From positions 24,836 to 88,835 of the forward strand of contig CAMCTC010000006.1 of NCBI GenBank assembly GCA_945878355.1: a stretch of 64,000 nt of DNA. Direction: 5' to 3'. Under the pieces are notes generated by a model. The model was not told where the DNA came from. It searched no databases and was given only the letters and a program-made list of their open reading frames with translations. This document shows positions 44,837-55,151 of this stretch, in pieces. Made by a program: the position numbers and the translations under genes. Position 1 is the first letter of the stretch. Every line of letters starts with the position of its first letter. The stretch is from Bordetella parapertussis (GTDB lineage Bacteria; Pseudomonadota; Gammaproteobacteria; Burkholderiales; Burkholderiaceae_C).

Positions 44837-46131
44837 CCCATCTGCCGCGGCAAGAAGGTGACGATGCCCGGAAAGAACCAGATCAGCGCGACTGCGACGA
44901 CCATCAGAAAGAAGAACGGCAGCGTGACGCGGGCGATCCAGCCGATCTCTCGCCGCGTCATGCCTTGCAGCACGAACAGGTTGAAGCCCACCGGCGGCGT
45001 GATCTGCGCCATCTCGACCACCAACACGATGAAGATGCCGAACCACAGCAGGTCGATACCGGCTTTCTGCACGGTTGGCAGGATCACGCCCATCGTCAGC
45101 ACGACCATCGAGATGCCATCGAGAAAGCAGCCCAGCACGATGTAGAACAGCATCAGCGCGGTCAGCAGCGCGACCGGCGACAGGCTCAACGAGCCTATCC
45201 ACTCGGCCAGGTGCCGGGGCAGGCCGATGTAGCCCATCGCCAATGTCAGAAAGCTCGCGCCAGTCAGGATCAGCGCGATCATGCAGTACAGCCGGGTGCC
45301 GCCCATCAGCGCTTGCTTGAAGCTGTCCCAGTTCAGCGATCCTTGCAGCGCCGACAGCACCAGCGAGCCGAGAACGCCCACTGCCGCGGCCTCGGTGGCG
45401 GTGGCCACGCCCGAGTAGATCGAGCCCAGCACGGCGGCTATCAAACCGACGACCGGGATCAGGTGTCGCGACTCGAAAAGCTTTTGCTTGAAGCTCATCG
45501 GCACGTCGGCAGGCGGCACGCGTCCAGGGTTGAGCAGGGCCCAGACCACCAGGTAGCCCGAGAACAGCGTGGCCAGCATCACGCCCGGCAGCACCCCGGC
45601 GATGAACAGCTTGGCGATCGACACGTCGGCGCTGACGCCGTAGACGATCATGATGATCGACGGCGGGATCAACAGCCCCAGCGTACCGGCCCCTGCCAGC
45701 GAGCCGATCGAAATGTCGTCGGGGTAGCCACGGCGCTTCAACTCGGGCAGGGTCATCTTGCCGATGGTCGCGCAAGTCGCCGCGCTAGATCCCGACACCG
45801 CCGCGAAGATGGCGCAGCCGATCACATTGGTGTGCAGCAGTCTGCCTGGCAAGGCCTGAACCCAGGGCGACAGGCCGCGGAACATGTCGTTCGACAAGCG
45901 GGTGCGGAACAGAATTTCGCCCATCCAGATGAACAGCGGCAAGGCGGTCAGGGTCCAGCTTGACGATGAGCCCCAGATGGTGACAGCCATCGCGTCACCC
46001 GCGGGCCGGCTGGAAAACAACTCCATGCCGATCCATGCCACACCCGACAATGCCAGGCCGATCCAGACGCCGCTGCCCAGTATCGCGAACAGGGCTGCGA
46101 TCAGCAGCGTGGTGATCAGCAGGTCGTTCAC
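44833..46131 (-). CDS. TRAP transporter large permease (DctM family)
   Basis: 432 residues, about twelve membrane segments. DctM features: PLFIWMGEILFRT, AIFAAVSGSSAATCATIGKM, PELKRRGYPDDISIGSLAGA, GTLGLLIPPSIIMIVYG. It forms the ion-coupled channel of a tripartite ATP-independent periplasmic importer with the DctQ and DctP proteins encoded just upstream. GTG 46131 gives the standard N-terminus MNDLLITTLL and starts 7 bases after the dctQ stop; ATG 46161 would overlap it by 23 bases. Confidence 0.9.
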   Translation of the reverse strand: MNDLLITTLLIAALFAILGSGVWIGLALSGVAWIGMELFSSRPAGDAMAVTIWGSSSSWTLTALPLFIWMGEILFRTRLSNDMFRGLSPWVQALPGRLLHTNVIGCAIFAAVSGSSAATCATIGKMTLPELKRRGYPDDISIGSLAGAGTLGLLIPPSIIMIVYGVSADVSIAKLFIAGVLPGVMLATLFSGYLVVWALLNPGRVPPADVPMSFKQKLFESRHLIPVVGLIAAVLGSIYSGVATATEAAAVGVLGSLVLSALQGSLNWDSFKQALMGGTRLYCMIALILTGASFLTLAMGYIGLPRHLAEWIGSLSLSPVALLTALMLFYIVLGCFLDGISMVVLTMGVILPTVQKAGIDLLWFGIFIVLVVEMAQITPPVGFNLFVLQGMTRREIGWIARVTLPFFFLMVVAVALIWFFPGIVTFLPRQMG

Positions 46132-46138
46132 GGTGGTT

Positions 46139-46663
46139 TCATTCGTTGTGCAGCATCTCATCGCTGACGGACGCGACGCGCAGTCCGCGCCACTCCAGCA
46201 CCAACTCGTCGAGCAGTGCCAGCAGCAGGATCAGCGTGCCGGCGGCCATCGCGATCTGCGGTAGCCACAGCGGCGTTGCGTCGTTGCCGGTCGAGATGTC
46301 GTTGAAGCTGTGCGACTGCCAGGCCAGCCGAACGCTGTAGTACGCCAGCAGCGCGGCCAGTGCCGACGCGCCGGTCAGCGCCCAGAGTTCGAGCGCGTGC
46401 TTGGCGCGGCCTTCCAGCGCGCCTAGCAGCAAGGTCACGCGGATGTGCTCACCGCACTTGAGCGTGTGGGCCAGCGCCAGAAAGCCCGCGCCCGCCATCA
46501 GGTAGCCGGCGTAAGCGTCGGTGCCCGGCACGTGAAAGTGCAGCAAGCGGCCGACGATGCCCAGCATCACCATCACCAGCAGCGCCACCATGCACAGCGC
46601 GGCCAGCGCCGCTGCGCCGTCGAACAAGGCGTCTAGGGCGCGCCGGACGGCAGGGGTGGTCAC
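46139..46663 (-). CDS. TRAP transporter small permease (DctQ family)
   Basis: 174 residues with four membrane helices: LCMVALLVMVMLGIVGRLL, GTDAYAGYLMAGAGFLALAH, then LKCGEHIRVTLLLG, the DctQ hallmark. It anchors the large permease. It starts at GTG within a GTGA overlap with the binding-protein stop, so the three TRAP genes are translationally linked. Confidence 0.9.
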   Translation of the reverse strand: MTTPAVRRALDALFDGAAALAALCMVALLVMVMLGIVGRLLHFHVPGTDAYAGYLMAGAGFLALAHTLKCGEHIRVTLLLGALEGRAKHALELWALTGASALAALLAYYSVRLAWQSHSFNDISTGNDATPLWLPQIAMAAGTLILLLALLDELVLEWRGLRVASVSDEMLHNE

Positions 46664-47652
46664 TTCAGGAAAGCGTCGACCAGTGCCTTGCCTTCCGGAC
46701 CGGCTTTTTCAAGCCACTCCTTGATCATGGTGTCGCCGACCTTCTTCATGTCGGCCTTGAGCTGCGTAGAGGGCGGCAGGATCGTCATGCCGTTCTTCTT
46801 CAGCAGGTCCAGGTATTCACCGTTCTTGACCTTGGACACGGCCCAACCGCGGGTCTCGGCATCCGCGCCGGCCTTGAGCAGCGCGGCTTGGGTGGGTTTG
46901 TCCAGCGCGTCGAATGCGGCCTTGTTGACCAGCACCGCGTTCTTCGGCAGCCAAGCCTGGGTGTCGACAAAGTATTTCAGGTGTTCGAAGGTCTTGGTAT
47001 CTAAGCCGGTCGAACCCGACGACATGTAGCTCTCGATCACGCCGGTGGCCATGGCCTGACTCAGTTCGGCCGCTTGCACGGTGACCGGCTGCGCCCCCAC
47101 CAGTTCGGCGATGCGCGAGGTGCTGGGGCTGTAGGCGCGCCATTTCACGCCCTTCAGGTCGGCCGCGCTGTTGATCGGCTTCTTGGCGTAGATGCCTTGC
47201 GGCGGCCAGGCCACCGAGTACAGCAGCAGCATGCCTTGCTCGGCCAGTTTCTTCTCTAGCAGTGGCTTCTGCACCTTGTAGAGCTTGGCCGCTTCGTCGT
47301 AGCTGTCGGCCAGGAAAGGCAGGCCGTCGGCGGCGTAGATCGGCCATTCGTTGCTGAAGTTGGCGAGCAAGATCTCGCCGATCTGTGCCTGCCCGCCTTG
47401 CACCGCGCGCTTGATCTCGGTGGCCTTGAACAGCGATGCGTTGGCATGCACGGTGATCTTGAGCTTGCCGCTGCTGGCCTTGTCGACATCGGCGGCGAAT
47501 TGCGCCAGGTTCTCGGTGTGGAAGTTGCTCGCCGCGTAGCCCGCTGGCAAGTCCCATTTGGTCTGTGCCTGCGCACTGGACAGGCTGGCGGCGACCAGGC
47601 CGACAACGGTGACCGTCGCTGCGGCGGTTTGGGTGAGGAATCGCTTGAACAT
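46660..47652 (-). CDS. TRAP transporter substrate-binding protein (DctP family)
   Basis: 330 residues. Signal peptide MFKRFLTQTAAATVTVVGLV ending SAQA; mature start TKWDLPAGYAASNFHTENLA. DctP features: GKLKITVHANASLFK, IKRAVQGGQAQIGE, and the ligand-carboxylate segment GVKWRAYSPSTSRIAELVGA with its arginine. TRAP ligands are usually carboxylates. The divergent gene 158 bases away is 5-oxoprolinase followed by pyroglutamyl peptidase, so pyroglutamate is a reasonable guess. AGGAG lies upstream of ATG 47652. Confidence 0.9.
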   Translation of the reverse strand: MFKRFLTQTAAATVTVVGLVAASLSSAQAQTKWDLPAGYAASNFHTENLAQFAADVDKASSGKLKITVHANASLFKATEIKRAVQGGQAQIGEILLANFSNEWPIYAADGLPFLADSYDEAAKLYKVQKPLLEKKLAEQGMLLLYSVAWPPQGIYAKKPINSAADLKGVKWRAYSPSTSRIAELVGAQPVTVQAAELSQAMATGVIESYMSSGSTGLDTKTFEHLKYFVDTQAWLPKNAVLVNKAAFDALDKPTQAALLKAGADAETRGWAVSKVKNGEYLDLLKKNGMTILPPSTQLKADMKKVGDTMIKEWLEKAGPEGKALVDAFLK

Positions 47653-47810
47653 CTTTGGGCTCCTGGGCATTCTGAGGGTGTCGAGGATAACGGCTGCTCG
47701 GCAGCATGCCATGGTCTATGTCCTGAATCCAGGCAAGACCCTGGCCAAGGCCTGGGTGGCCGATACTGCATGTCTTGCACCGGAGCGGGCTGACGGGCCC
47801 GATCAGATTG

Positions 47811-50800
47811 ATGAACATTGGCAACCCGACCGCAACGCAACCACTGCTCGATCCGCGCCGCTGGCAGTTCTGGATAGACCGAGGCGGCACCTTCACCGAC
47901 ATCGTCGCCCGCCGGCCCGATGGCAGCCTGGCCACCGCCAAGCTGCTGAGCGAGGACCCCGAGCATTACCCGGATGCCGCGGTCGAGGGCATCAGGCGCT
48001 TGCTCGGCCTGCAGCCCGGCGAAGCGATCACGCCGGCCCAGGTCGACTGCGTGAAGATGGGCACCACCGTGGCCACCAACGCACTGCTGGAGCGCCGCGG
48101 CGACCGCACTGTGCTGGTGATCACCCGGGGCTTTCGCGATGCACTGCGCATCGCCACCCAGGCCAGGCCGCGGCTGTTCGACCGCCGCATCGTGCTGCCT
48201 GAGCTGCTCTACGAACAAGTGGTCGAGGCCGACGAACGGCTGGACGCGCAGGGGCAGCAATTGCAGGCCTTGGACGAAGCCGCGCTGCGTCGCGACCTGC
48301 AGCCGGTATTCGACGCCGGCATCCGCGCCTGCGCGATCGTCTTGATGCACGGTTGGCGCAGCCCTGGGCATGAGCTGATCGCTGAACGTCTTGCGCTCGC
48401 GATCGGCTTCACCCAGGTCAGCGTTTCACACAAGGTGAGCCCGCTGATCAAGCTGATCCCGCGCGGCGACACCACCGTGGTCGACGCCTACCTGTCGCCT
48501 ATCCTGCGACGCTACGTGGCCCAGGTCGAAGCGCAAATGCCCGGCGTGCCGCTCTACATGATGCAGAGCTCGGGCGGATTGACTTCGGCCCAGCGCTTTC
48601 AGGGCAAGGACGCGATCCTGTCCGGTCCGGCGGGTGGCATCGTCGGCATGGTGCGCACCGGGCTGGCGGCGGGTCATGGTCAGTTGATCGGTTTCGACAT
48701 GGGCGGCACCTCGACCGATGTGTCGCACTACGCCGTGGGTGCTGACGGCCAGCCGGGCGAGTTCGAGCGCGCTTTCGACACCCAGGTCGCAGGGGTTCGG
48801 ATGCGCGCGCCGATGATGAGCATCCACACCGTGGCCGCGGGTGGGGGGTCAATCATCGGTTTCGATGGCGCGCGGTTGCGCGTCGGGCCCTCGTCGGCAG
48901 GCGCCAATCCCGGCCCGGCGGCCTATCGGCGCGGCGGGCCGCTGACGGTGACCGATGCCAACGTGATGCTGGGCCGGATCCAGCCGGCGCACTTTCCGGC
49001 GCTGTTCGGCCCTGGCGCCGACCAGCGATTGGATGCCGACGTGGTGCGGACTCACTTTACCGAGCTGGCCCGTCGCATCACGGAAGCCACCGGCCGGGCC
49101 GCGGTGGCCGAAGACGTGGCTGCTGGCGCGCTGCAGATTGCGGTGGCCAATATGGCCAATGCGATCAAGCGCATCTCGGTGGCGCGAGGTCACGACGTCA
49201 CCGCTTACACCTTGCAGTGCTTTGGCGGCGCAGGCGGCCAACACGCTTGCGCGGTGGCTGATGCGCTGGGCATGCGCCAGGTGCTGATCCACCCGCTGGC
49301 GGGGGTGTTGTCGGCCTACGGCATGGGCCTGGCCGACCAGACGGCGATGCGCGAAGCCTCGATCGAACTGCCGCTCGGCGACGATGGGCTGGCGCTGGCC
49401 CGCCAGCGCCTGGCCTTGCTTGGCGATGCCGCGCAAGCCGAGGTCCAGGCCCAAGGCGTGTCGGCCGATCGCATCCGTCGTGTCGAGCGTTTATTGCTGC
49501 GTTACCAAGGCACCGACACCGCGTTGCCGGTGGCGCTGGCTGGTGTCGAGGCGATGCGCGCGGCCTTCGAGGCGGCCTATCTGCAGCGCTATTCCTTCGG
49601 CATGCCCGGACGATCGATGGTGATCGAGGCGGTCACGGTCGAGGCGGTTGGCAGCTCACACGAAGTCGGGCCAGCGCCCCGAGCCGGCGAACCCGAGGCC
49701 AAACCACCTGCGCCGCTGGCCTTGGTGCAGATGCACTGCGCGCAGGACGACGGCAGTAACGATGCTTGGCGCCAGACCGCACTGCACCAGCGCGAATCCT
49801 TGGCTGCCGGCGCGACCCTCGACGGCCCGGCAGTGATCGCCGAGCGCAACGCGACCACGGTGGTCGAGCCCGGCTGGCAGGCGCAGGTCGGTGCCGACGG
49901 CGCGCTGACGCTGCGTCGGATTCGGCCACGCCCCACCGCGCAGGCCATCGGCACTGCCGCCGACCCGGTGATGCTCGAGGTCTTCAACAACCTGTTCATG
50001 AACATCGCCGAGCAGATGGGCTTGCGGCTGCAGAACACCGCGCACTCGGTCAACATCAAGGAGCGGCTGGACTTCTCCTGCGCGCTGTTCGACGCCCAAG
50101 GTGCGTTGATCGCCAACGCGCCGCACATGCCGGTGCACCTGGGATCGATGAGCGAGTCGATCAAGACCGTGATCGCGCGCAACCCGGATATGCAGCCGGG
50201 CGATGTCTACGTGCTCAACGACCCCTACCACGGCGGCACCCATCTGCCTGACGTCACCGTCGTCACCCCCGTCTATCTGGCGGGTGGGCGGCAAGACGGT
50301 GGCGTGTCGCGTGAGGCCACGTTTTATGTAGCCTCCCGCGGCCACCACGCCGATATCGGTGGCATCACGCCGGGCTCGGTGCCGCCTTTCTCGCGCAGCA
50401 TCGACGAGGAGGGCGTGCTGCTCGACAACCTGCTGCTGGTGCGCGACGGCCGGTTTCTTGAGGCCGAGTTGCGTGCCAAGCTTGCCAGCGGTCCCTGGCC
50501 TGCGCGCAACCCTGACCAGACGCTGGCCGATCTGCGGGCCCAGGTCGCGGCCAACGAGAAAGGTGTGCAGGAACTGCACGCGATGGTCGCGCAGTGGGGC
50601 TTGGCCACGGTGGTGGCTTACATGGGTCATGTGCAGGACAACGCCGAGGAGTCGGTGCGTCGGGTGATCACTGCGCTGGCGGCCAAGCCCTCGCTCGGGT
50701 CGGACGGGCAGTTCACCCTGCCGATGGACAACGGCGCGCAGATCCAGGTCAAGGTCACGGTCGACGCCGCCAGACGCGAGGCGGTGATCGATTTCAGCGG

Positions 50801-51566
50801 CACCAGCGCCCAGCTGCCTGACAACTTCAACGCCCCGAAGGCGGTGACGATGGCCGCGGTGCTCTATGTGTTCCGAACCTTGGTCGATGACGACATCCCG
50901 CTCAACGCCGGTTGCCTCAAGCCGCTGCGGGTGATCGTTCCCGAGGGCTGCATGCTCAACCCGCGATCTCCGGCGGCGGTGGTGGCTGGCAATGTCGAGA
51001 CCTCGTCCTGCGTCACCAATGCGCTCTACGGTGCGCTCGGCGTGTTGGCGTCTAGCCAGCAGACGATGAACAACTTCACCTTCGGCGACGCGACCCACCA
51101 GTATTACGAGACCATCTCGGGTGGCTCTGGCGCTGGCCCGGATTTCGACGGCACGAGCGTGGTTCAGACCCATATGACGAACTCGCGCCTGACCGACCCA
51201 GAGGTGCTCGAGTTCCGCTTCCCGGTGCGGCTAGACAGCTACGAGATCCGCGTTGGCTCGGGCGGCGCTGGCCGCTGGCGCGGCGGCGACGGCGGGGTGC
51301 GGCGCGTCCGATTCCTGCAGCCGATGACCGCTGCCATCCTGAGCAACGGCAGGCTGCACGGCGCATTCGGCGCTGCCGGCGGCGGGGCTGGCGCCTCAGG
51401 TGTCAACCGCGTCGAGCGCAGCGACGGCCGCATCGAAGCCTTGGGCTATATCGGCAGCGTCGAGATGCAGGTTGGCGATGTGTTCGTGATCGAAACCCCG
51501 GGTGGCGGCGGCTGGGGCCGGGTCGACACAGGCGCAGGTGAACAGACAGCAAAGGACATTGCGTGA
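47811..51566 (+). CDS. 5-oxoprolinase / hydantoinase, fused HyuA-HyuB
   Basis: 1251 residues, the length of the fused ATP-dependent 5-oxoprolinase. The HyuA half has [16 protein letters not shown] at the N-terminus, [13 protein letters not shown] and an actin-like ATPase fold. The HyuB half starts near residue 720 ([17 protein letters not shown]) with [28 protein letters not shown] and the Gly-rich C-terminus. It opens cyclic amide rings using ATP, in the oxoprolinase case giving glutamate. Its coupling (GTGA overlap) to pyroglutamyl peptidase favours 5-oxoproline over hydantoins. ATG 47811 (MNIGNPT) is chosen; 12 upstream codons are possible. Confidence 0.9.
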   Translation: MNIGNPTATQPLLDPRRWQFWIDRGGTFTDIVARRPDGSLATAKLLSEDPEHYPDAAVEGIRRLLGLQPGEAITPAQVDCVKMGTTVATNALLERRGDRTVLVITRGFRDALRIATQARPRLFDRRIVLPELLYEQVVEADERLDAQGQQLQALDEAALRRDLQPVFDAGIRACAIVLMHGWRSPGHELIAERLALAIGFTQVSVSHKVSPLIKLIPRGDTTVVDAYLSPILRRYVAQVEAQMPGVPLYMMQSSGGLTSAQRFQGKDAILSGPAGGIVGMVRTGLAAGHGQLIGFDMGGTSTDVSHYAVGADGQPGEFERAFDTQVAGVRMRAPMMSIHTVAAGGGSIIGFDGARLRVGPSSAGANPGPAAYRRGGPLTVTDANVMLGRIQPAHFPALFGPGADQRLDADVVRTHFTELARRITEATGRAAVAEDVAAGALQIAVANMANAIKRISVARGHDVTAYTLQCFGGAGGQHACAVADALGMRQVLIHPLAGVLSAYGMGLADQTAMREASIELPLGDDGLALARQRLALLGDAAQAEVQAQGVSADRIRRVERLLLRYQGTDTALPVALAGVEAMRAAFEAAYLQRYSFGMPGRSMVIEAVTVEAVGSSHEVGPAPRAGEPEAKPPAPLALVQMHCAQDDGSNDAWRQTALHQRESLAAGATLDGPAVIAERNATTVVEPGWQAQVGADGALTLRRIRPRPTAQAIGTAADPVMLEVFNNLFMNIAEQMGLRLQNTAHSVNIKERLDFSCALFDAQGALIANAPHMPVHLGSMSESIKTVIARNPDMQPGDVYVLNDPYHGGTHLPDVTVVTPVYLAGGRQDGGVSREATFYVASRGHHADIGGITPGSVPPFSRSIDEEGVLLDNLLLVRDGRFLEAELRAKLASGPWPARNPDQTLADLRAQVAANEKGVQELHAMVAQWGLATVVAYMGHVQDNAEESVRRVITALAAKPSLGSDGQFTLPMDNGAQIQVKVTVDAARREAVIDFSGTSAQLPDNFNAPKAVTMAAVLYVFRTLVDDDIPLNAGCLKPLRVIVPEGCMLNPRSPAAVVAGNVETSSCVTNALYGALGVLASSQQTMNNFTFGDATHQYYETISGGSGAGPDFDGTSVVQTHMTNSRLTDPEVLEFRFPVRLDSYEIRVGSGGAGRWRGGDGGVRRVRFLQPMTAAILSNGRLHGAFGAAGGGAGASGVNRVERSDGRIEALGYIGSVEMQVGDVFVIETPGGGGWGRVDTGAGEQTAKDIA

Positions 51567-52213
51567 ACAAGATCTTGCTCACGGGCTTCGAGCCTTTTGG
51601 CGGCGAAATGGTCAACCCGTCTTGGGAGGTGGCCTCGGCGCTGGACGGCGAGGTGATCGGCGGCGCGACGGTGGTGGCGGTGCAGCTGCCTTGCGTGTTC
51701 GCGTTGGCGCTGGGCGCGCTCGACGCCGCGCGACAGGTCCATCAACCGCGCTGGGTGCTCGCGCTGGGGCTGGCGGGCAGCCGCTCGGCGATCAGCGTCG
51801 AGCGCGTGGCGGTCAACCTGGTCGATGCCCGCATCCCCGACAACGCCGGCGCCCAACCGGTCGACATGCCCGTGGTAGCGGGCGCCCCGGCGGCCTACTT
51901 CACCGGCTTGCCGGCCAAGGCCATCGTCGCTGGCCTGCAGCACGCCGGATACCATGCCGAGCTGTCGCACACAGCCGGCAGCTATGTCTGCAACCAGGTG
52001 TTCTACGGCCTGATGCATGCGCTGTGTCTTGGTGCCGAGTCGGGCGTCAGGGGCGGCTTCATCCACCTGCCGCCGCTGCCCGAGCAGGCCGACTGCCATC
52101 TGCAGTCCAGGCCGATGGCGCTGGACGAACAGGTCGCTGCGCTGCGGCTGGCGGTCGAGATGCTGGTGGCCGACACGCCTGAACTGCATGTCGTGGGCGG
52201 ACGCATCGACTGA
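51563..52213 (+). CDS. pcp: Pyroglutamyl-peptidase I (pyrrolidone-carboxylate peptidase)
   Basis: 216 residues. Cysteine peptidase C15 that removes N-terminal pyroglutamate from peptides. The N-terminus [12 protein letters not shown] is diagnostic, and the catalytic triad is complete: Glu80 (ISVERVAVN), Cys143 (SYVCNQVFY) and His168 ([11 protein letters not shown]). GTG start overlaps the oxoprolinase stop by four bases, so the pyroglutamate released would be the substrate of the enzyme encoded just before it. Confidence 0.95.
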   Translation: MNKILLTGFEPFGGEMVNPSWEVASALDGEVIGGATVVAVQLPCVFALALGALDAARQVHQPRWVLALGLAGSRSAISVERVAVNLVDARIPDNAGAQPVDMPVVAGAPAAYFTGLPAKAIVAGLQHAGYHAELSHTAGSYVCNQVFYGLMHALCLGAESGVRGGFIHLPPLPEQADCHLQSRPMALDEQVAALRLAVEMLVADTPELHVVGGRID

Positions 52214-52372
52214 CCGGACGATCTTCAGGCGCTGCGGGGCCTGGCTCACGCCGGCGCAGCAGCGGGTATTCACCCGAGATCGAGGCGGCGAACAATGGCA
52301 TGATCTGCGGTGGATAGGCTGTTGTCTGGCCTTGCATTCCCGATCTGCCACATCTAGCCTTGTCGACAACCG

Positions 52373-53137
52373 ATGCCCGCCTTTGCCCGCTACCCCAGCC
52401 TGCAAGATCGAACAGTGCTTGTTACCGGCGGCGCCACAGGCATCGGGGCCGCGCTGGTCGAACAATTTGCTCGGCAGGGCGCGCGGGTAGGGTTCATCGA
52501 CATCGATGAAAGCTCGGCCGCAAGCCTGGTGACGCGCCTTGAAGATTCACGGCATGCGCCTGTATTTTCTGCCGCCGACCTGACCGACATCGGCGCGCTC
52601 GACGCTGCGATTGCAAGGCTTCGCGGCCAGATCGGACCGATCGCCGCACTGATCAACAACGCTGCCAACGACCAACGCCACGCCATCGATGTGACCACGC
52701 CAGAAAGCTGGGATGCCGGCATGGCGGTCAATCTCAAGCACCAATTTTTCGCAGCAAAAAACGTCGCTGCCGACATGAAAGCGGCGGGCGCCGGGTCGAT
52801 CGTCAACCTTGGCTCGGTCAGCTGGATGCTCAAGCAAGGGGGCATGCCCGTGTACACCACGGCCAAAGCCGCTGTGCAAGGCCTGACCCGCAGCCTGGCG
52901 CGAGACTTCGGACCCTTCGGCATCCGCGTCAACACCTTGGTGCCGGGTTGGGTGATGACCGACAGGCAACTGCGCTTGTGGGTCGATGACCAGGCGCGCG
53001 CCAGGATAGCGCGCGGCCAGTGCCTCGCGCCTCCTCTGATGCCTGACGACATCGCACGCATGGCCTTGTTTCTCAGCGCCGACGACAGCGCGATGTGCAC
53101 GGCGCAGGACTTTGTCGTCGACGGTGGCTGGGTCTGA
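52373..53137 (+). CDS. SDR family oxidoreductase (classical)
   Basis: 254 residues with a canonical active site: cofactor loop TGGATGIG (18-25), NNAAN, Ser148, Tyr161 and Lys165 (YTTAKAAVQG). The aspartate in FIDIDE after the second strand favours NAD(H). Close in style to sugar or polyol 1-dehydrogenases (galactose/arabinose type), but the substrate is not provable. It begins a plus-strand run with a beta-hydroxyacid dehydrogenase and a metallo-hydrolase, perhaps a small catabolic set. The 159 bases before it hold no gene. Confidence 0.88.
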   Translation: MPAFARYPSLQDRTVLVTGGATGIGAALVEQFARQGARVGFIDIDESSAASLVTRLEDSRHAPVFSAADLTDIGALDAAIARLRGQIGPIAALINNAANDQRHAIDVTTPESWDAGMAVNLKHQFFAAKNVAADMKAAGAGSIVNLGSVSWMLKQGGMPVYTTAKAAVQGLTRSLARDFGPFGIRVNTLVPGWVMTDRQLRLWVDDQARARIARGQCLAPPLMPDDIARMALFLSADDSAMCTAQDFVVDGGWV

Positions 53138-53211
53138 GAGTTGTATCGCCGCTGCGATTCAGTTCTGCGTCACCCTTTCCGCTGCCCGTCAACCCTAGCC
53201 CAAAGTCCGCC

Positions 53212-53370
53212 ATGCGCAGCTTCAAGAGCTTGCTGTTTGCCCTTTCCACCCTGCCGCTGGTCAGCGGAGCACAGGCTCAGGAACTGGCGATGGACACCTC
53301 CTGCTACGTCGACCCGAACCGCGGTGTCGATGGCGTGTCGGACAACTCGCTGGCGGTCGCCGATCTATGA
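53212..53370 (+). CDS. Short secreted peptide or 5' remnant of an exported protein
   Basis: 52 codons: MRSFKSLLFALSTLPLVSG ending AQA is a good signal peptide, leaving about 30 mature residues (QELAMDTSCYVDPN onward). I do not recognise the mature part. The stop overlaps the next start (ATGA), which can mean coupling, but the junction lies inside a 15-bp tandem duplication, so the frame may have been cut off by it. No clear ribosome site. Could be a truncated gene. Confidence 0.35.
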   Translation: MRSFKSLLFALSTLPLVSGAQAQELAMDTSCYVDPNRGVDGVSDNSLAVADL

Positions 53371-53393
53371 CTTCCAAATCTATGACTTCCAAA
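53364..53393 (+). repeat. 15-bp perfect tandem duplication at a start codon
   Basis: TCTATGACTTCCAAA occurs twice in a row (53364-53378, 53379-53393). Each copy carries an ATG in the frame of the dehydrogenase, giving the protein the repeated N-terminus MTSKSMTSK. Confidence 0.9.
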
Positions 53394-54269
53394 GGGCGAC
53401 TCGGCTTCATCGGCCTGGGTGTGATGGGCGAACCCATCTGCCGCAACCTGGCCCGCAAGTCGGGTCTGACGATGCAGGCTTACGACATCGACAGCGCTGC
53501 GCTGGTGCGTCTGGAGGCCGACGCGGTCACTGGCGCCGGATCGATCGCCGAGCTGATGGCTCGCTGCGACATCGTGTTTCTCTCGCTGCCCTCCGGCGAG
53601 GTGGTGCAGCAGATCTCGCTGCAAGCCGGCGGCCTGCTTGAAGCGGCGCGCAGCGGACAGGTGATCGTCGACCTGAGCACCTCGGCGGTCGACACGACGC
53701 GTGAATTGGCGCAGCGCTTCGCAGCCAAAGGTCTTGTGTTCGTCGATGCGCCGGTGGCGCGAACCCGTGCTGCAGCCGAAGCCGGCACGCTGTCGGTGAT
53801 GGTCGGCGCCGAGCCGGCGGTCTTTGATCGCTTGCGCGCTTTGCTGGCCACCTTCGCGAGCGACATCACGCTGTGCGGGCCGGTCGGTTGCGGGCAGGTC
53901 GTGAAGATCCTCAACAACATGGTGTTGTTCGAAACCGTGGTCGCGATCTGCGAGGCCAAGGCGATCGGCGAACGTGCTGGCGTCGATGCCACGCTGCTGT
54001 TCGACACCTTGACCAAGGGTTCGGCCGACAGCTTCGCGCTGCGCAACCACGGCATCAAGGCGGTGTTGCCAGGCGAATTCCCGCAGCGTGCTTTCTCGGT
54101 CCGCTATGCCCGCAAAGACCTGGCTTATGCGCTGAAACTGGCTTCGGCCACGGGTGTCGATGCGCGCGCCGCGCACACGGTCGACGCCTGGTTCGGGCAG
54201 GCGATCGACGCCGGTCTGGGCGACGATTACCACCCGGTCATCAGCCGCCTGATCGGCGCTGAGCGATGA
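53367..54269 (+). CDS. NAD(P)-dependent beta-hydroxyacid dehydrogenase (HIBADH/GarR family)
   Basis: 300 residues from the first ATG. Rossmann motif LGFIGLGVMGEPI, the substrate-binding segment DAPVARTRAAAEAGTLSVMVG, and catalytic Lys180 in GCGQVVKILNNMV; all family hallmarks. Oxidises or reduces small 3-hydroxyacids such as 3-hydroxyisobutyrate or tartronate semialdehyde. Two in-frame ATGs (53367 and 53382) are copies produced by a tandem duplication; either could start translation. A metallo-hydrolase gene follows 60 bases later. Confidence 0.88.
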   Translation: MTSKSMTSKGRLGFIGLGVMGEPICRNLARKSGLTMQAYDIDSAALVRLEADAVTGAGSIAELMARCDIVFLSLPSGEVVQQISLQAGGLLEAARSGQVIVDLSTSAVDTTRELAQRFAAKGLVFVDAPVARTRAAAEAGTLSVMVGAEPAVFDRLRALLATFASDITLCGPVGCGQVVKILNNMVLFETVVAICEAKAIGERAGVDATLLFDTLTKGSADSFALRNHGIKAVLPGEFPQRAFSVRYARKDLAYALKLASATGVDARAAHTVDAWFGQAIDAGLGDDYHPVISRLIGAER

Positions 54270-54329
54270 GTTCTATACCATCCATCGGCCTGGGTCACCG
54301 GGACGGTCGATATCCAACAAGGAATCACC

Positions 54330-55136
54330 ATGCGTCATGACGATCCGGGCGAGTGCTACGAGGTTCATGCGGTCAGGTACGCGAACATGCCGCGCCGGCG
54401 GCGCGACAACTTCATGTCGGCAGATGACCACGATGGCCCGATGCCGATGGACTTCTTCGTCTGGCTGCTGAAATCGCCCAAGCGCACGATCCTGGTCGAT
54501 ACCGGCTTCAATGCGCATACGGCCGAGCGCCGCCAGCGCAAGCTGCTGCGTTGCCCGATCGATGCGTTGCGCCTGCTCGGGGTCGATCCTGATTCGATCC
54601 AGGATGTTGTGCTGACCCACCTGCACTACGACCACGCGGGCAACATCGGCAAGCTGCCGCAAGCGCGGTTTCACGTGCAGGACAACGAGCTCGAATACGC
54701 CACCGGCCGCTGCATGTGCCACCCGATGCTGCGCCATGCCTATGGCGTCGATGAGGTGGTCGAACTGGTCCGCAAGGTCTACGCCGACCGGGTGGTTTTC
54801 CACGCCGGCGATGCGGTGCTGGCACCCGGTGTCGAACTGATGCTGATCGGCGGGCACACGCGAGGGTTGCAAGCGGTGCGCGTGTACACGCAGCGCGGTT
54901 GGGTGGTGCTGGCGTCAGACGCGAGCCATTACTACGAGAACATGGCTGAGGCGAGGCCGTTTCCGATTGTCTTCAACGTCGCCGACATGCTCGAGGGCTA
55001 CCGCCGCCTGCATGCGGCGGCAGACTCGCCCCAGCATGTCGTGCCTGGTCACGACCCGGACGTGCTGCGACGCTATCCGCGGCTCGCCAGTGACCCGATC
55101 GGCACCGCGATCCTGCACCTGGCGCCGACCGAATAG
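54330..55136 (+). CDS. Metallo-beta-lactamase fold hydrolase (AHL-lactonase-like)
   Basis: 268 residues. The zinc motif HxHxDH is His97, His99, Asp101, His102 in LTHLHYDHAGN; later metal-site residues are in GGHTRG and ASDASHYYEN, with PGHDPDV near the C-terminus. The arrangement and the lack of a class B lactamase signal peptide match the N-acyl-homoserine-lactonase-like group, which open lactone rings. With the neighbouring SDR and hydroxyacid dehydrogenase, a sugar-lactone substrate is also possible. Substrate unproven. Confidence 0.85.
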   Translation: MRHDDPGECYEVHAVRYANMPRRRRDNFMSADDHDGPMPMDFFVWLLKSPKRTILVDTGFNAHTAERRQRKLLRCPIDALRLLGVDPDSIQDVVLTHLHYDHAGNIGKLPQARFHVQDNELEYATGRCMCHPMLRHAYGVDEVVELVRKVYADRVVFHAGDAVLAPGVELMLIGGHTRGLQAVRVYTQRGWVVLASDASHYYENMAEARPFPIVFNVADMLEGYRRLHAAADSPQHVVPGHDPDVLRRYPRLASDPIGTAILHLAPTE

Positions 55137-55151
55137 CGCGCTGTTGGCCGC

